A stretch of DNA of 64,000 nucleotides. Source: RHLJ01 sp965212165 (GTDB lineage: Bacteria > Bacteroidota > Rhodothermia > Balneolales > Balneolaceae). The notes below the pieces were generated by a model. The model did not search any database and was not told the origin of the DNA. It was given only the letters and a program-made list of their open reading frames with translations. Location of the stretch: positions 1,240,001-1,304,000 of the forward strand of contig OZ243096.1 in NCBI GenBank assembly GCA_965212165.1, read 5' to 3'. Made by a program: the position numbers and the translations under genes. Shown one piece after another: positions 35,995 through 45,688 of the stretch (its first letter is position 1; each line of letters starts with the position of its first letter).

Positions 35995-36945
35995 ATGGAA
36001 GTCATCCAAGAAGTAACGAAAGATCATACCGAGCGCATACTTAAACATTTTATTGGTGATGTACGTGGGGATAATCTAGGCCCAACAATAATTGCTGTTG
36101 CGGGAATACATGGAAATGAACCCACTGGCATTGCAGCAGTTGAACAACTCATTGAATTACTAGAACCTCTGAAAGAACATATTCATGGTCGTTTTGTTGG
36201 TTTAAAAGGAAATCTAAAAGCTTTAGAGAATAATCAACGATTTATTGATGAAGACATGAATCGACTTTGGGTAACTTCGATTTTAGATAAAATTAGAAGA
36301 ACTCCTTTTGACGATTTAACAAGTCAAGATAGAGCTGAAGTAAAAGAATTACTCTGCATTTTAGACCCTATCGTATACAGTGATGAAGAGGTAATTTATA
36401 TTGATTTACATACATTTTCTGGTTCAGGTGGAATGTTCAGTATTACACCTAGAGAAGAGCGACATATTGAACTTTTAACCCAACTGAAAGTCCCATTAAT
36501 TTTTGGAATACAACATACTCTTATTGGAACATCTATGGAGTATGTTGAGGATGCAGGTCATGTAGGATTTGCATTTGAAACTGGTACACATGGAACTAAA
36601 GAGGCAGAAGAAAATGCACTTGCAGGCATGATGGTTTTACTTGTGAGTAAAGGAATTATACCAGCTGATAAAGTTGATGGATTTAGTAGTTTTTATAGCT
36701 ATTTAATGGGGAAAGTAAACGGATTCCCTCATAAGGTAAATTTTCATTATAAACACATTATTGAAGAAGGTGATGAGTTTGTTATGAAGCCTGGCTTTAA
36801 GAATTTTGATAGTGTAAATAAAGGGGATTGGTTGGCAAGTGATAGGCATGGTGAAATAAAAGCTCAATCAGATGGGTACCTACTTATGCCATTATATCAG
36901 GAACAGGGAAATGATGGTTTTTTTATTGTGAGGGATTGTGAGTAA
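35995..36945 (+). CDS. Succinylglutamate desuccinylase/aspartoacylase-family zinc hydrolase
   Basis: 316 residues. The zinc site of the AstE/AspA (M14-like) family is visible: GIHGNEPTG provides His39 and Glu42, and IDLHTFSG provides the second histidine (His139). FAFETGTHG carries a glutamate in the position expected for catalysis. These enzymes cut an acyl group from an amino acid or an amide-linked carboxylate. The ATG follows the preceding ligase stop codon without a gap, and the last bases overlap scpB by eight. The direct pairing with a glutamate ligase suggests it acts on the ligase product or a related gamma-glutamyl or N-acyl amino acid; this is inference. Confidence 0.85.
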   Translation: MEVIQEVTKDHTERILKHFIGDVRGDNLGPTIIAVAGIHGNEPTGIAAVEQLIELLEPLKEHIHGRFVGLKGNLKALENNQRFIDEDMNRLWVTSILDKIRRTPFDDLTSQDRAEVKELLCILDPIVYSDEEVIYIDLHTFSGSGGMFSITPREERHIELLTQLKVPLIFGIQHTLIGTSMEYVEDAGHVGFAFETGTHGTKEAEENALAGMMVLLVSKGIIPADKVDGFSSFYSYLMGKVNGFPHKVNFHYKHIIEEGDEFVMKPGFKNFDSVNKGDWLASDRHGEIKAQSDGYLLMPLYQEQGNDGFFIVRDCE

Positions 36946-37678
36946 ACAACAACTTAATGATTATCAATTTATTGATGGTAGCAGACTATCATCTGTAATA
37001 GAAGCACTTATTTTTGCAAGCGATGAACCTATTTCAGGTGAAAAAATAAGAACCATTATTATTGACAATGAAGAGCAAATCGAAATAAATGAATCGACAA
37101 TTGCCGATTTTGTTGAAAAACTTAATCAACGGTATGATGAGAATGGGCTTAGTTTTAGAATTGAGCAATTAGCAGGTGGATATACATTCGTAACACAATC
37201 GAAATACCATTATTGGTTAAGCGTATTTCAACATGAAAATGCTTATCGAAAATTATCACAGCCAGCAATTGAAAGTTTAGCTATAGTAGCCTATCGACAA
37301 CCAATAACAAAGCCCGAAGTTGATCAAATTAGAGGCGTGGACTCTGGTTATATTATTCGGCAGTTGATGGAAAAATCTCTTATTGAAGTAGGTGGGCGTG
37401 CAGATGGGCCTGGCAAGCCTCTTCTATATAAAACAACAAAACACTTTTTAAGACACTTTGGGCTAAATTCAGTTCATGAACTACCAAAACCTCGTGAAAT
37501 TGAAGAAATTCTAAAAGATGATGACATGGCAGAGCATCGTCAATTACTTCTCGAACGTCAGTTAATGATGGATGATTTTGTTGAAGAAGAAAAAGAAATA
37601 GAAATAATTCCGGAATCATCAGATACTGAACCCGAAGAAGATTCGGATAAAGAGATAGAATCAGGAGAGGAAGATTAA
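36938..37678 (+). CDS. scpB: Segregation and condensation protein ScpB
   Basis: 246 residues from a GTG at 36938, within the end of the preceding gene. The two winged-helix domains typical of ScpB are present: VIEALIFASDEPISGEKIRTII at the start, and LSQPAIESLAIVAYRQPITKPEVDQIRGVDSGYIIRQLMEKSLIEVGGRADGPGKPLLYKTT in the middle. The last 60 residues are acidic and disordered. ScpB is the kite subunit that works with ScpA and SMC in chromosome organisation. scpA is not in the window. It is followed by rluB with no gap, a common arrangement in many bacteria. Confidence 0.93.
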   Translation: MSKQQLNDYQFIDGSRLSSVIEALIFASDEPISGEKIRTIIIDNEEQIEINESTIADFVEKLNQRYDENGLSFRIEQLAGGYTFVTQSKYHYWLSVFQHENAYRKLSQPAIESLAIVAYRQPITKPEVDQIRGVDSGYIIRQLMEKSLIEVGGRADGPGKPLLYKTTKHFLRHFGLNSVHELPKPREIEEILKDDDMAEHRQLLLERQLMMDDFVEEEKEIEIIPESSDTEPEEDSDKEIESGEED

Positions 37679-37679
37679 A

Positions 37680-38516
37680 ATGAAAAAAGGAAAACGATTA
37701 CCTGGACAAATCCCGAAGAAAAAATTTAAATCAAAGAAAGAAAAGCCAACAACTATAGATCAGAATTATTCAAGCACAGAAGAAATTAGATTGAATAAAT
37801 TTATTGCACATGCAGGGCTATGCTCAAGAAGAGAAGCTGATACATATATTGGTGATGGGAAGGTTCAGGTTAATGGAAAAGTAATAAAAGAAATGGGGTT
37901 TAAGGTCAGGCGAAAAGACGATGTAGTTGTTGATGGCCAGAAAATCTCTTTAGAACCCTTTGTATATTTATTACTAAATAAGCCTAAAAATACAATCACT
38001 ACTACCGATGATGATCGTGGTAGAAATACGGTATTGGATGAAGTGGAAAATGCTACAGGATATAGAGTGTATCCTGTAGGAAGGTTAGATAGAAATACAA
38101 CTGGACTATTGATACTTACTAATGATGGAGACCTAACCCATCGTTTGATGCACCCTAGTTATAGAGTTCGTAAAACCTATGAAGTTGAAACGAAAAGAGA
38201 ATTAACAGAACTAGAACTTAGTTCATATGCTAAAGGTGTTGAACTAGAAGATGGACTTGCAAAGGGGCATAATGTCAAGACCTTTGCCGATTTGAAAAGA
38301 ACATTTCAAGTTTCAGTTTTTGAAGGAAGAAATAGATTAATAAGGCGAATGGTTGAATTCCATGGTACGGAAGTACTAAAATTGAAAAGAATTGAATATG
38401 CTGGATTGAATTTGAAAGATGTTCCAATGGGTCGGTGGCGTTATCTAAAACAAAACGAGATTAATGACCTTAGAAAGCTTGTAAAGCTAGATGCTCTGGA
38501 TTTTAAAAAGGGCTAA
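37680..38516 (+). CDS. rluB: RluB/RsuA-family pseudouridine synthase
   Basis: 278 residues. A lysine-rich N-terminal extension (1-35) precedes the S4 domain (IRLNKFIAHAGLCSRREADTYI) and the catalytic domain, where GRLDRNTTGLLILTNDGDL carries the catalytic aspartate. RNRLIRRMVEFHG is the C-terminal signature of this branch. Conservation and its position directly after scpB favour RluB, which modifies 23S rRNA near the peptidyl-transferase centre; RsuA-like activity on 16S cannot be excluded. The ATG overlaps the last bases after the scpB stop, so it is the last gene of the priA run. A 125-base gap follows with no obvious terminator. Confidence 0.9.
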   Translation: MKKGKRLPGQIPKKKFKSKKEKPTTIDQNYSSTEEIRLNKFIAHAGLCSRREADTYIGDGKVQVNGKVIKEMGFKVRRKDDVVVDGQKISLEPFVYLLLNKPKNTITTTDDDRGRNTVLDEVENATGYRVYPVGRLDRNTTGLLILTNDGDLTHRLMHPSYRVRKTYEVETKRELTELELSSYAKGVELEDGLAKGHNVKTFADLKRTFQVSVFEGRNRLIRRMVEFHGTEVLKLKRIEYAGLNLKDVPMGRWRYLKQNEINDLRKLVKLDALDFKKG

Positions 38517-38641
38517 TCCACAGCTTAATAAATCATTTTATTTATTTTTACAGGCATTATACAATTTCCACTTGATTGACAGATTTTGTTATCAGACTTT
38601 ACAAGACTGAAATTTTTAATAAAAACGAATAACAATTAAGT

Positions 38642-41137
38642 ATGAATTACGGAATTTTGAATAAAGGGCATATGCTAGTAGTCCTTTTATGCAGCTTTTT
38701 GGTGATTTCTGGATGTAAGACAACTCAACCTGCTACATCTTCAAATTCATCAGAATCTTCTCGTTCAGCCAGATCTGGGCAAAGTGGAGAAATGAAAAAG
38801 TACAGTGAAGTTATTACTAAAAAAGCTGTATCTGATGAAGGGCTATTTGATGTACATAAAGTGGACGACAAATTTTACTTCGAAATTCCATCTGAAATGT
38901 TGGAAAGAGAAATGTTATTAGTAACACGCGTTGCAGGGTCTACTCAAAATCTTAGCTTTGGTGGCGCAGGTCAAAAAGCTAGAGGTCAACAAGTAGTTAG
39001 ATGGCAACGAAAAGAAAATTCTATTCTTTTGCGCCATGTATCATTTTCTAGTGTAGCAGACGAAAATGATGCTATTTATGAGTCGCTTCGAAATAACAAT
39101 TTTGAACCAGTGATTTACTCTTTTGATATTGTTTCAGAAAGTACCGATTCAACTGGGTTAGTTATTGAAGTTTCAGATCTATACACTAATGATATCCCAC
39201 TCTTAAGTGGATTAAGTGATGGTCAAAGAAGAAATTTCGGTGTTTCAAGTAGTCCGCGTGGACTTGATAGAAGCAGAAGTTTTATTGAGAGAATGGCGAG
39301 TTATCCAGAAAACTTGGAAGTACGTCATGTACAAACATTTTCATCCAGTAATCCACCTGATGATGGAGCAACTGGTACAATTTCATTGGAAGTAAATCAA
39401 TCAATGATACTTCTTCCAGCTGAGCCGGCTATTCCAAGAAACTACGATCCTAGAGTTAGCTACTTTTCAATTCAGCAATACGACTATAGCTCTGATGAGC
39501 ATAGAGCTGCAAGAAACCGTTTCATTACGAGATATAAACTTGTTCCAAAAGATAAAGAAGCATATTTACGTGGTGAACTTGTTGAACCTGAAGAACCAAT
39601 TGTATACTACCTAGATCCTGGAACACCTGAAAAATGGAGAAGTCATCTGATTGCTGGTATTGAAGATTGGAATGTTGCATTTGAAGAAGCAGGGTTTAAA
39701 AATGCAATTATTGGTAAAGAAGCTCCAACACCAGAAGAAGATCCTGAGTTTTCACCTGAAGATGTTAGGTATTCTGTGATGAGATATATTACCAATCCCA
39801 TCCAAAATGCACAGGGACCACATGTTCATGATCCAAGAACTGGGCAAATTTTGGAAAGTGATATACTGTGGTATCATAACATTCAAAACTTATTAAGAAA
39901 CTGGTATTTCATTCAAACAGCAGCAGCAAACCCACTAGCTAGAAATGTGAAAATGTCTGATGAAATTATGGGTGATATGCTGCGTTTTGTAATGGCACAC
40001 GAAGTTGGTCATACTTTAGGTTTCCCACATAATATGGGTTCAAGTGTAGGTTATACAGTTGACCAACTTAGAGATCCAGAGTTTACTAGTAATCATGGAA
40101 CTGCACCATCAATTATGGATTATGCACGTTTCAATTACATTGCTCAGCCTGGTGATGGTGTAACTCATTTTTACCCACAAGTTGGCGAGTACGACAAATG
40201 GGCTACAAAATGGGGTTATACTTGGTTTCCTGATATCGAAGAACCAAGTGATGAAGACGAACGACTAAATGAATGGGTTGTTGAAAAAGCTGGTGATCCA
40301 CTGTACTTCTTTGGGTTTAGTACCGGTGCAGATCCACGTTCTCAAACTGAGGCTATTGGTGATGATGCCATGAGAGCAAGTGAGCTTGGGCTAGCAAACC
40401 TTCAAGTTATAACTGAGAACTTAGTTGACTGGGTTGAAGCACCAGGCGAAGATTATGACGATCTTTCAGAACTTTACTTTCAAGTAGTTGGTCAGTGGAG
40501 AAGATATATGGGGCATGTGACTACTTACATTGGTGGTGTTTATCAAAACTATAAAACCTTTGACCAAGAAGGTCCAGTTTATGATGTAGTAGAAAAAAGT
40601 GATCAACGAAGAGCGCTTGCTTTCTTAAACAAACATGCATTTTCAACGCCAACATGGGCATATAACACTGATATTTTGAATCGAATCAATCAGTCTACGG
40701 CTGTTGAAACATTCAGAGGTGTTCAAGCTGGAGTTTTAAATAATGTGCTCGACTTTGGACGAATCGGTCGCTTAATTGATGCCGAAACTAGAGACGAAGG
40801 TGAAACTTATACTGCATTCGAAATGATGGATGAGTTAAGAGGTGGCGTCTGGAGTGAACTAAGAGCAAATAGAAATATTGATGTTCATAGACGTCACTTA
40901 CAAAGAGCATATTTAGATAGAATGAACTATTTAATGACTGAAGAACCGACTGGTTTCAGAGCACCTAACTTAAATGTAAATCAATCTGATATTCGTCCAA
41001 TAGTTCGAAATGAACTTAACATCTTAAAAAGAGATATCAATAACAGATTGAATGCTGGTAATGTTGATCGTTCAACTCGTGTACATCTTGAAGATGCAAG
41101 AGCTAGAATCGACGACATCTTTGATACAAACGATTAA
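38642..41137 (+). CDS. Zinc metalloprotease lipoprotein, DUF5117/DUF4953 type (paralogue)
   Basis: 831 residues, a paralogue of the gene at 552-3140. The signal MLVVLLCSFLVISGC, 10 residues after the annotated start, carries a lipobox, and a serine-rich linker follows. HEVGHTLGFPHN at 453-464 gives the HExxHxxGxxH zinc site, and the surrounding blocks (EDVRYSVMRYITNP, SIMDYARFNYIAQPGDGV, YLDRMNYLM) align with those of the first copy. It differs by being lipid-anchored instead of freely secreted. The substrate is unknown. A GGGTGA/TCACCC terminator follows the stop codon, then the BNR-repeat gene. Confidence 0.9.
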   Translation: MNYGILNKGHMLVVLLCSFLVISGCKTTQPATSSNSSESSRSARSGQSGEMKKYSEVITKKAVSDEGLFDVHKVDDKFYFEIPSEMLEREMLLVTRVAGSTQNLSFGGAGQKARGQQVVRWQRKENSILLRHVSFSSVADENDAIYESLRNNNFEPVIYSFDIVSESTDSTGLVIEVSDLYTNDIPLLSGLSDGQRRNFGVSSSPRGLDRSRSFIERMASYPENLEVRHVQTFSSSNPPDDGATGTISLEVNQSMILLPAEPAIPRNYDPRVSYFSIQQYDYSSDEHRAARNRFITRYKLVPKDKEAYLRGELVEPEEPIVYYLDPGTPEKWRSHLIAGIEDWNVAFEEAGFKNAIIGKEAPTPEEDPEFSPEDVRYSVMRYITNPIQNAQGPHVHDPRTGQILESDILWYHNIQNLLRNWYFIQTAAANPLARNVKMSDEIMGDMLRFVMAHEVGHTLGFPHNMGSSVGYTVDQLRDPEFTSNHGTAPSIMDYARFNYIAQPGDGVTHFYPQVGEYDKWATKWGYTWFPDIEEPSDEDERLNEWVVEKAGDPLYFFGFSTGADPRSQTEAIGDDAMRASELGLANLQVITENLVDWVEAPGEDYDDLSELYFQVVGQWRRYMGHVTTYIGGVYQNYKTFDQEGPVYDVVEKSDQRRALAFLNKHAFSTPTWAYNTDILNRINQSTAVETFRGVQAGVLNNVLDFGRIGRLIDAETRDEGETYTAFEMMDELRGGVWSELRANRNIDVHRRHLQRAYLDRMNYLMTEEPTGFRAPNLNVNQSDIRPIVRNELNILKRDINNRLNAGNVDRSTRVHLEDARARIDDIFDTND

Positions 41138-41153
41138 GAAGATTTAGTTTTTT

Positions 41154-41185
41154 AAGGGTGATGTGTAACAACTTCACCCTTTTTT
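41154..41185 (+). terminator. Terminator after the second metalloprotease
   Basis: AAGGGTGA (41154-41161) pairs with TCACCCTT (41174-41181), followed by TTTT. It occupies the region of an apparent longer reading of the next gene and so supports the later start at 41212. Confidence 0.85.
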
Positions 41186-41211
41186 ATTTTTACAAACAAA
41201 AAGGAGAAAAT

Positions 41212-44200
41212 ATGAGAAAGGGATTTTTACTGATATTGGGTCTACTGATGATTGCACCATTGAGTGCTCAACAGTTAGATATGGAATTAATGAAAGGCAT
41301 TGAGCCTAGAAATATTGGTCCAGCTGGAATGAGTGGCCGTATTACAGCAATTGACGTTGTAGAAATGAATCCCGATCTCATGTATGTAGGTTCTGCATCA
41401 GGCGGAATCTGGAAATCTGAAAGCGGTGGAGTTGCATGGGAACCGATTTTTGATAAATACGGTGCAGCTTCAATTGGTGCCATCGATATCTATCAGAAAA
41501 GCCCAAGTATTATTTGGGTAGGAACTGGAGAAGGTAACCCAAGAAACAGTCAGAGTTCTGGCGCAGGAGTATATAAAAGTTTAGATGGTGGACGCTCATT
41601 TGAGTTAATGGGATTAGAAGGTACTCGGAATATTCATAGAATTATTGTTCATCCAGATGATCCAAATACTGTTTATGTAGGTGCACAAGGTGACGCTTGG
41701 TCGGACACAGAAGATAGAGGAGTTTATAAAACAACAGATGGTGGAAAAACTTGGAACAAAATTCTTTATAAGAACAGCAGAACTGGAATAGCTGATCTTG
41801 TAATGGATCCTATCAACCCAAACAAAATGTTTGCCGCAATGTGGGAATTCAGAAGATGGCCATGGTTTTTTGAATCAGGTGGTGAAGGTTCTGGATTATT
41901 TATGACTGTTGATGGGGGTGAAAGTTGGACTGAATTAACTTCTGAAGACGGATTACCAGAAGGTGAACTTGGTAAAATGGGTATTGCTATAGCACCTAAT
42001 AAACCAAATGTTGTATATGCTCACATCGAATCTAGTGAAAATGGAATTTATAGAAGTACAGATGGTGGTTACACTTGGGAACTTCGCCAAACAGTAGAAA
42101 GAGATCCTGATGTAGGGAATAGACCTTTTTACTATGCAGAGATTTATGTTGATCCATTCAATGAAAACCGTGTTTATAGCATCTATACTTATATCTCAAA
42201 AAGTGAAGATGGTGCTAAATCATTTGATAGCCTATATCCCTATTACAACTGGGTTCACCCCGATCACCATGCTTTTTGGTTAAGTAAAACTAATCCTGGT
42301 TTTATGATTGATGGGAATGATGGTGGATTGAATATCACATATGATGGAGGTGATACTTGGCGCTTTATCGAAAATATTCCGGTTGGTCAATATTATCATG
42401 TAAATGTAGACATGGAAATTCCATACAATGTATATGGAGGTATGCAAGATAATGGATCATGGCAAGGACCAGCATATGTTTGGAGACAAGGTGGCATAAG
42501 AAATTCATATTGGGATGAGCTTTTCTTTGGTGATGGATTTGATGTAATGATGGATCCTAGCAATTCAAGATATTTATATGCGATGTCTCAACAAGGAAAT
42601 ATCGGACGTGTTGATCGTGAAACAGGAAGTTCAAGATTTGTAAAGCCAACTCATCCTAATGGCGAGAGTCTTCGTTTCAATTGGAATGCACCCGTTAATT
42701 TTGATCCATTTGATGAAGAGACTATTTACTTTGGTAGCCAATTTGTACATAAATCTACCGACCGTGGCGAAACTTGGGAAATTATTTCTCCAGATTTAAC
42801 AACTAACGACACTACTAAACAAAAGCAGTATGATAGTGGTGGTATCACAATGGATGCTACCGGCGCAGAAAATCACACAACATTACTAGCAATAGAGCCA
42901 AGCTCACTTGATGAGGCTGTAATTTGGGCTGGTAGTGACGATGGGTTAATTCATATTACTCGAAATGGTGGTCAGGATTGGGAAAATGTTTCTAAATTCC
43001 CTAAAGAAATTCCTGCTAATAGTTGGGTAGCACAAATTAAAGCCTCTACTTTTAACAAAGGGGAAGCTTTTGCTGTTGTTAATGATTATAGAAGAGGTAA
43101 TTGGGCTCCATATATTCTCCATACATCTGATTATGGGAAAAAATGGACAAATATAGTTCAAAATAAAGGCTTAGAAGGCTACACTCTTTCATTTGTCCAA
43201 GATTTAGTTGAACCAAATCTCATGTTTGTTGGAACTGAACTTGGATTATATGTAACTATTGATGGGGGTAGTAACTGGACAAAATGGACGAATGAATATC
43301 CAACGGTATCAACTTATGATATGGTTATTCACCCACGTGAGCATGATTTAGTAATTGGTACATTTGGTCGTTCTTTTTGGGTTATGGATGATATTCGTCC
43401 ACTTAGAGAATTAGCAAAAAATGGATCTGATGAACTTGATAAAACAATTAAAGCTTTCCCATCACCAGATGCTTACTTAGCTGAATGGAGACAAGCTATG
43501 GGTAGCCGCTTTGCAGCAGACGGAATGTTTTTTGGAGATAACCGTGCAAGTGGAGCCATGCTCACTTATTCTGTAAACATGCCCGAACCTGAAGAAGAGG
43601 AAAAGGAAAAAGATGCAGAAGTTAAAATTGAAGTATTTGATGCGTCAGGTAATAAGATTCGAACATTTAATACAACTCCAGATCAAAACGGTATAAATCG
43701 TACGAGCTGGGGGCTTGATCGTGCAGGGGTTCGAAATCCAAGTAGAAATGCACCACGTCCAAATGCATCAGAACCAGGTGGTCCAGATGTGTTGCCAGGA
43801 ACATATAAAGTGAAGTTTACATATGGTGAGGCATCAGATTCAACCATGGTTACTGTTCACACAGACCCTAGAATAGAAATGCCTATGAGCGCACTTCGAG
43901 CAACTTCAGAATTCTATGATAGATCAAACGAAGTTAGAACCGATCTAAGTGATGCTGTTGCTAAATTAAGAGAAGCGATGGATATCATTGAGTTAAATGA
44001 AACCTTGCTTAAATCAGATTCGAGGTCAAAAGATGAGCTCAAAGAAGTAAATGAGATCAGCACAAACACAAAAAAACGTGTTGAGGATTTGATGAATCAT
44101 GTATTTGGGGCACCTGATGAAAGACAAGGTATCACAAGTAATCCAACTGTTACGGTTATGAATCGTTTATTCGGTCCAAATCGTTATTTAGGTGGAGATT

Positions 44201-44370
44201 TTGACGGACCTGGAGCTACTGAAGAAAACCTTCTTCGATTAGCTCGTGAAGCAGTAGATGAAGCAATTTCAGAAATTGACGATTTTGTAGCTACAGATTG
44301 GGTTGCGTATCAAGTTGCAATAGAGGCAGCTGAACTAAGCCCATTTAAAGCATTGGGTGAAAAAGAATAA
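41212..44370 (+). CDS. Large secreted BNR/sortilin-type beta-propeller protein
   Basis: 1052 residues from the ATG at 41212, which has AAAGGAG nine bases upstream and opens a signal peptide (MRKGFLLILGLLMIAPLSAQ). Repeated Asp-box motifs such as SLDGGRSF, TTDGGKTW, TVDGGESW, STDGGYTW and STDRGETW mark a BNR/VPS10-like propeller of about 700 residues; a beta domain and a helical C-terminal region (about 900-1030) follow. Such proteins are often annotated as glycosyl hydrolases, but Asp-boxes alone do not show sialidase or other enzyme activity. It is predicted to be extracytoplasmic. Its position after the metalloprotease may reflect joint regulation, but a terminator lies between them. Confidence 0.87.
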   Translation: MRKGFLLILGLLMIAPLSAQQLDMELMKGIEPRNIGPAGMSGRITAIDVVEMNPDLMYVGSASGGIWKSESGGVAWEPIFDKYGAASIGAIDIYQKSPSIIWVGTGEGNPRNSQSSGAGVYKSLDGGRSFELMGLEGTRNIHRIIVHPDDPNTVYVGAQGDAWSDTEDRGVYKTTDGGKTWNKILYKNSRTGIADLVMDPINPNKMFAAMWEFRRWPWFFESGGEGSGLFMTVDGGESWTELTSEDGLPEGELGKMGIAIAPNKPNVVYAHIESSENGIYRSTDGGYTWELRQTVERDPDVGNRPFYYAEIYVDPFNENRVYSIYTYISKSEDGAKSFDSLYPYYNWVHPDHHAFWLSKTNPGFMIDGNDGGLNITYDGGDTWRFIENIPVGQYYHVNVDMEIPYNVYGGMQDNGSWQGPAYVWRQGGIRNSYWDELFFGDGFDVMMDPSNSRYLYAMSQQGNIGRVDRETGSSRFVKPTHPNGESLRFNWNAPVNFDPFDEETIYFGSQFVHKSTDRGETWEIISPDLTTNDTTKQKQYDSGGITMDATGAENHTTLLAIEPSSLDEAVIWAGSDDGLIHITRNGGQDWENVSKFPKEIPANSWVAQIKASTFNKGEAFAVVNDYRRGNWAPYILHTSDYGKKWTNIVQNKGLEGYTLSFVQDLVEPNLMFVGTELGLYVTIDGGSNWTKWTNEYPTVSTYDMVIHPREHDLVIGTFGRSFWVMDDIRPLRELAKNGSDELDKTIKAFPSPDAYLAEWRQAMGSRFAADGMFFGDNRASGAMLTYSVNMPEPEEEEKEKDAEVKIEVFDASGNKIRTFNTTPDQNGINRTSWGLDRAGVRNPSRNAPRPNASEPGGPDVLPGTYKVKFTYGEASDSTMVTVHTDPRIEMPMSALRATSEFYDRSNEVRTDLSDAVAKLREAMDIIELNETLLKSDSRSKDELKEVNEISTNTKKRVEDLMNHVFGAPDERQGITSNPTVTVMNRLFGPNRYLGGDFDGPGATEENLLRLAREAVDEAISEIDDFVATDWVAYQVAIEAAELSPFKALGEKE

Positions 44371-44395
44371 GATTTTCACTAGATAAAGTTTGAGT

Positions 44396-44430
44396 AAAAG
44401 CCCGTTCTGGTTACAGTTTGGGCTTTTTTT
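44396..44430 (+). terminator. Terminator after the BNR-repeat gene
   Basis: AAAGCCC (44397-44403) pairs with GGGCTTT (44420-44426) and is followed by a run of T, a standard intrinsic terminator 26 bases after the stop codon. Confidence 0.88.
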
Positions 44431-44554
44431 CATTAAGATACTAGAGTCACATCATCTTGAAATGAACGATAATAAGGCGAAGTATAATTAAGGAATGTAC
44501 GATATGACTCTAAAGTTATATATTCAGTTACTTGATAATTTTTTATAGATCAAT

Positions 44555-45412
44555 ATGGAGTCATTAATAGATTTTTTTGAAAATATTCCTACTGTATTTA
44601 GAGCTGGAATATTAATAGGTGGGATATTTCTTTTTTGGATTATAGAAGGTGTATTCCCAATGTTCGAATTTGGGTATAAAAAAGCTCGACATGCTGGAAT
44701 TAATGCTGTACTAACCGTTTTCTTTGTAATAATTGGATTAGGCTTTGCTGGAGCACTCTTATGGGCATCCGATTTTGTAACAGCGAACAACTTTGGTTTA
44801 TTAAACTGGATTGCAATGCCAGTATGGGTACAGATGATTCTTGGCGTGATGCTACTTGATTTCTTCGGGGCATTTTTAGTCCACTGGGTTGAGCATAAAG
44901 TAAAATTCATGTGGCGTTTTCATTTGGTACATCATTCAGATACTACTGTGGATGTAACCACAGGGCTAAGGCATCATCCTGGTGAAGCGGTATTCAGAAT
45001 GCTATTTACAATTTTTGGAGTTGTTGTTGTAGGAGCTCCAATTTGGATTGTGTTCCTATATCAAAGTTTGTCAGCTTTATTTACACATTTCAATCATGCG
45101 AACATACAAATGCCTAAGAAGCTGGATAGAACGCTCTCATTTCTATTTGTAACGCCATATATGCATAAAGTACACCATCATTATACCCAACCACTAACGG
45201 ACACGAATTATGGTAATATATTCTCAATATGGGATAGAGTTTTTGGGACTTTTGCAGAAGTAGCAGATACCAAAGAGTTGATTTATGGAATAGATACTCA
45301 TATGGATCCTAAAGAAAACGAAGATGTAGTCAATTTGTTAAAAATTCCTTTTCAAAAATATCGTTCTCCAGAAGGTTCTAAGTTTGGGAAAGCCGATAAT
45401 AGTGATACTTAA
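44555..45412 (+). CDS. Sterol desaturase/fatty acid hydroxylase-family membrane enzyme
   Basis: 285 residues with four or five membrane helices and the di-iron histidine clusters of the family: HWVEHKVKFMWRFHLVHHSD, GLRHHPGE and PYMHKVHHHYTQP. Members insert oxygen or double bonds into lipids, sphingoid bases, carotenoids or alkylglycerols; the exact substrate cannot be read here, and a sterol role is unlikely in a bacterium of this kind. The ATG at 44555 is the only good start. The gene stands alone behind a terminator. Its 120-base upstream region contains a 12-base inverted repeat with one mismatch. Confidence 0.88.
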   Translation: MESLIDFFENIPTVFRAGILIGGIFLFWIIEGVFPMFEFGYKKARHAGINAVLTVFFVIIGLGFAGALLWASDFVTANNFGLLNWIAMPVWVQMILGVMLLDFFGAFLVHWVEHKVKFMWRFHLVHHSDTTVDVTTGLRHHPGEAVFRMLFTIFGVVVVGAPIWIVFLYQSLSALFTHFNHANIQMPKKLDRTLSFLFVTPYMHKVHHHYTQPLTDTNYGNIFSIWDRVFGTFAEVADTKELIYGIDTHMDPKENEDVVNLLKIPFQKYRSPEGSKFGKADNSDT

Positions 45413-45688
45413 TTAGTGAAACTCTGGTGATCAACTTAATGCATGATTGCTAATAAGTTACTAATTAATAGTTTTATAACTTACGTATTGTAAAATTCAT
45501 TAATCTGCAATCCGTTTCAAGTTAAAGAATTTTGGCTTTTCAAAAATAAATAGCAGAAGGTGGGAGATTCCAATTGGAAAAATGTTTTAGAAAAAAAGTG
45601 AAAGCTGCATCTAAAAAACAAAAAGAGATCAACACTGGCGTTCAACTGAAGAAGTTAAACTTTGGATACTTACTAATAAGTAAGCACA

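Noticed and set aside
41158..41211. Longer N-terminus of the BNR-repeat protein
   Set aside because: This stretch forms the terminator hairpin of the preceding gene, and the ATG at 41212 has a good ribosome binding site and signal peptide.
44524..44910. A 128-residue minus-strand frame over the fatty acid hydroxylase gene
   Set aside because: It lies antisense to a clearly recognisable gene and has no known motif or ribosome binding site.
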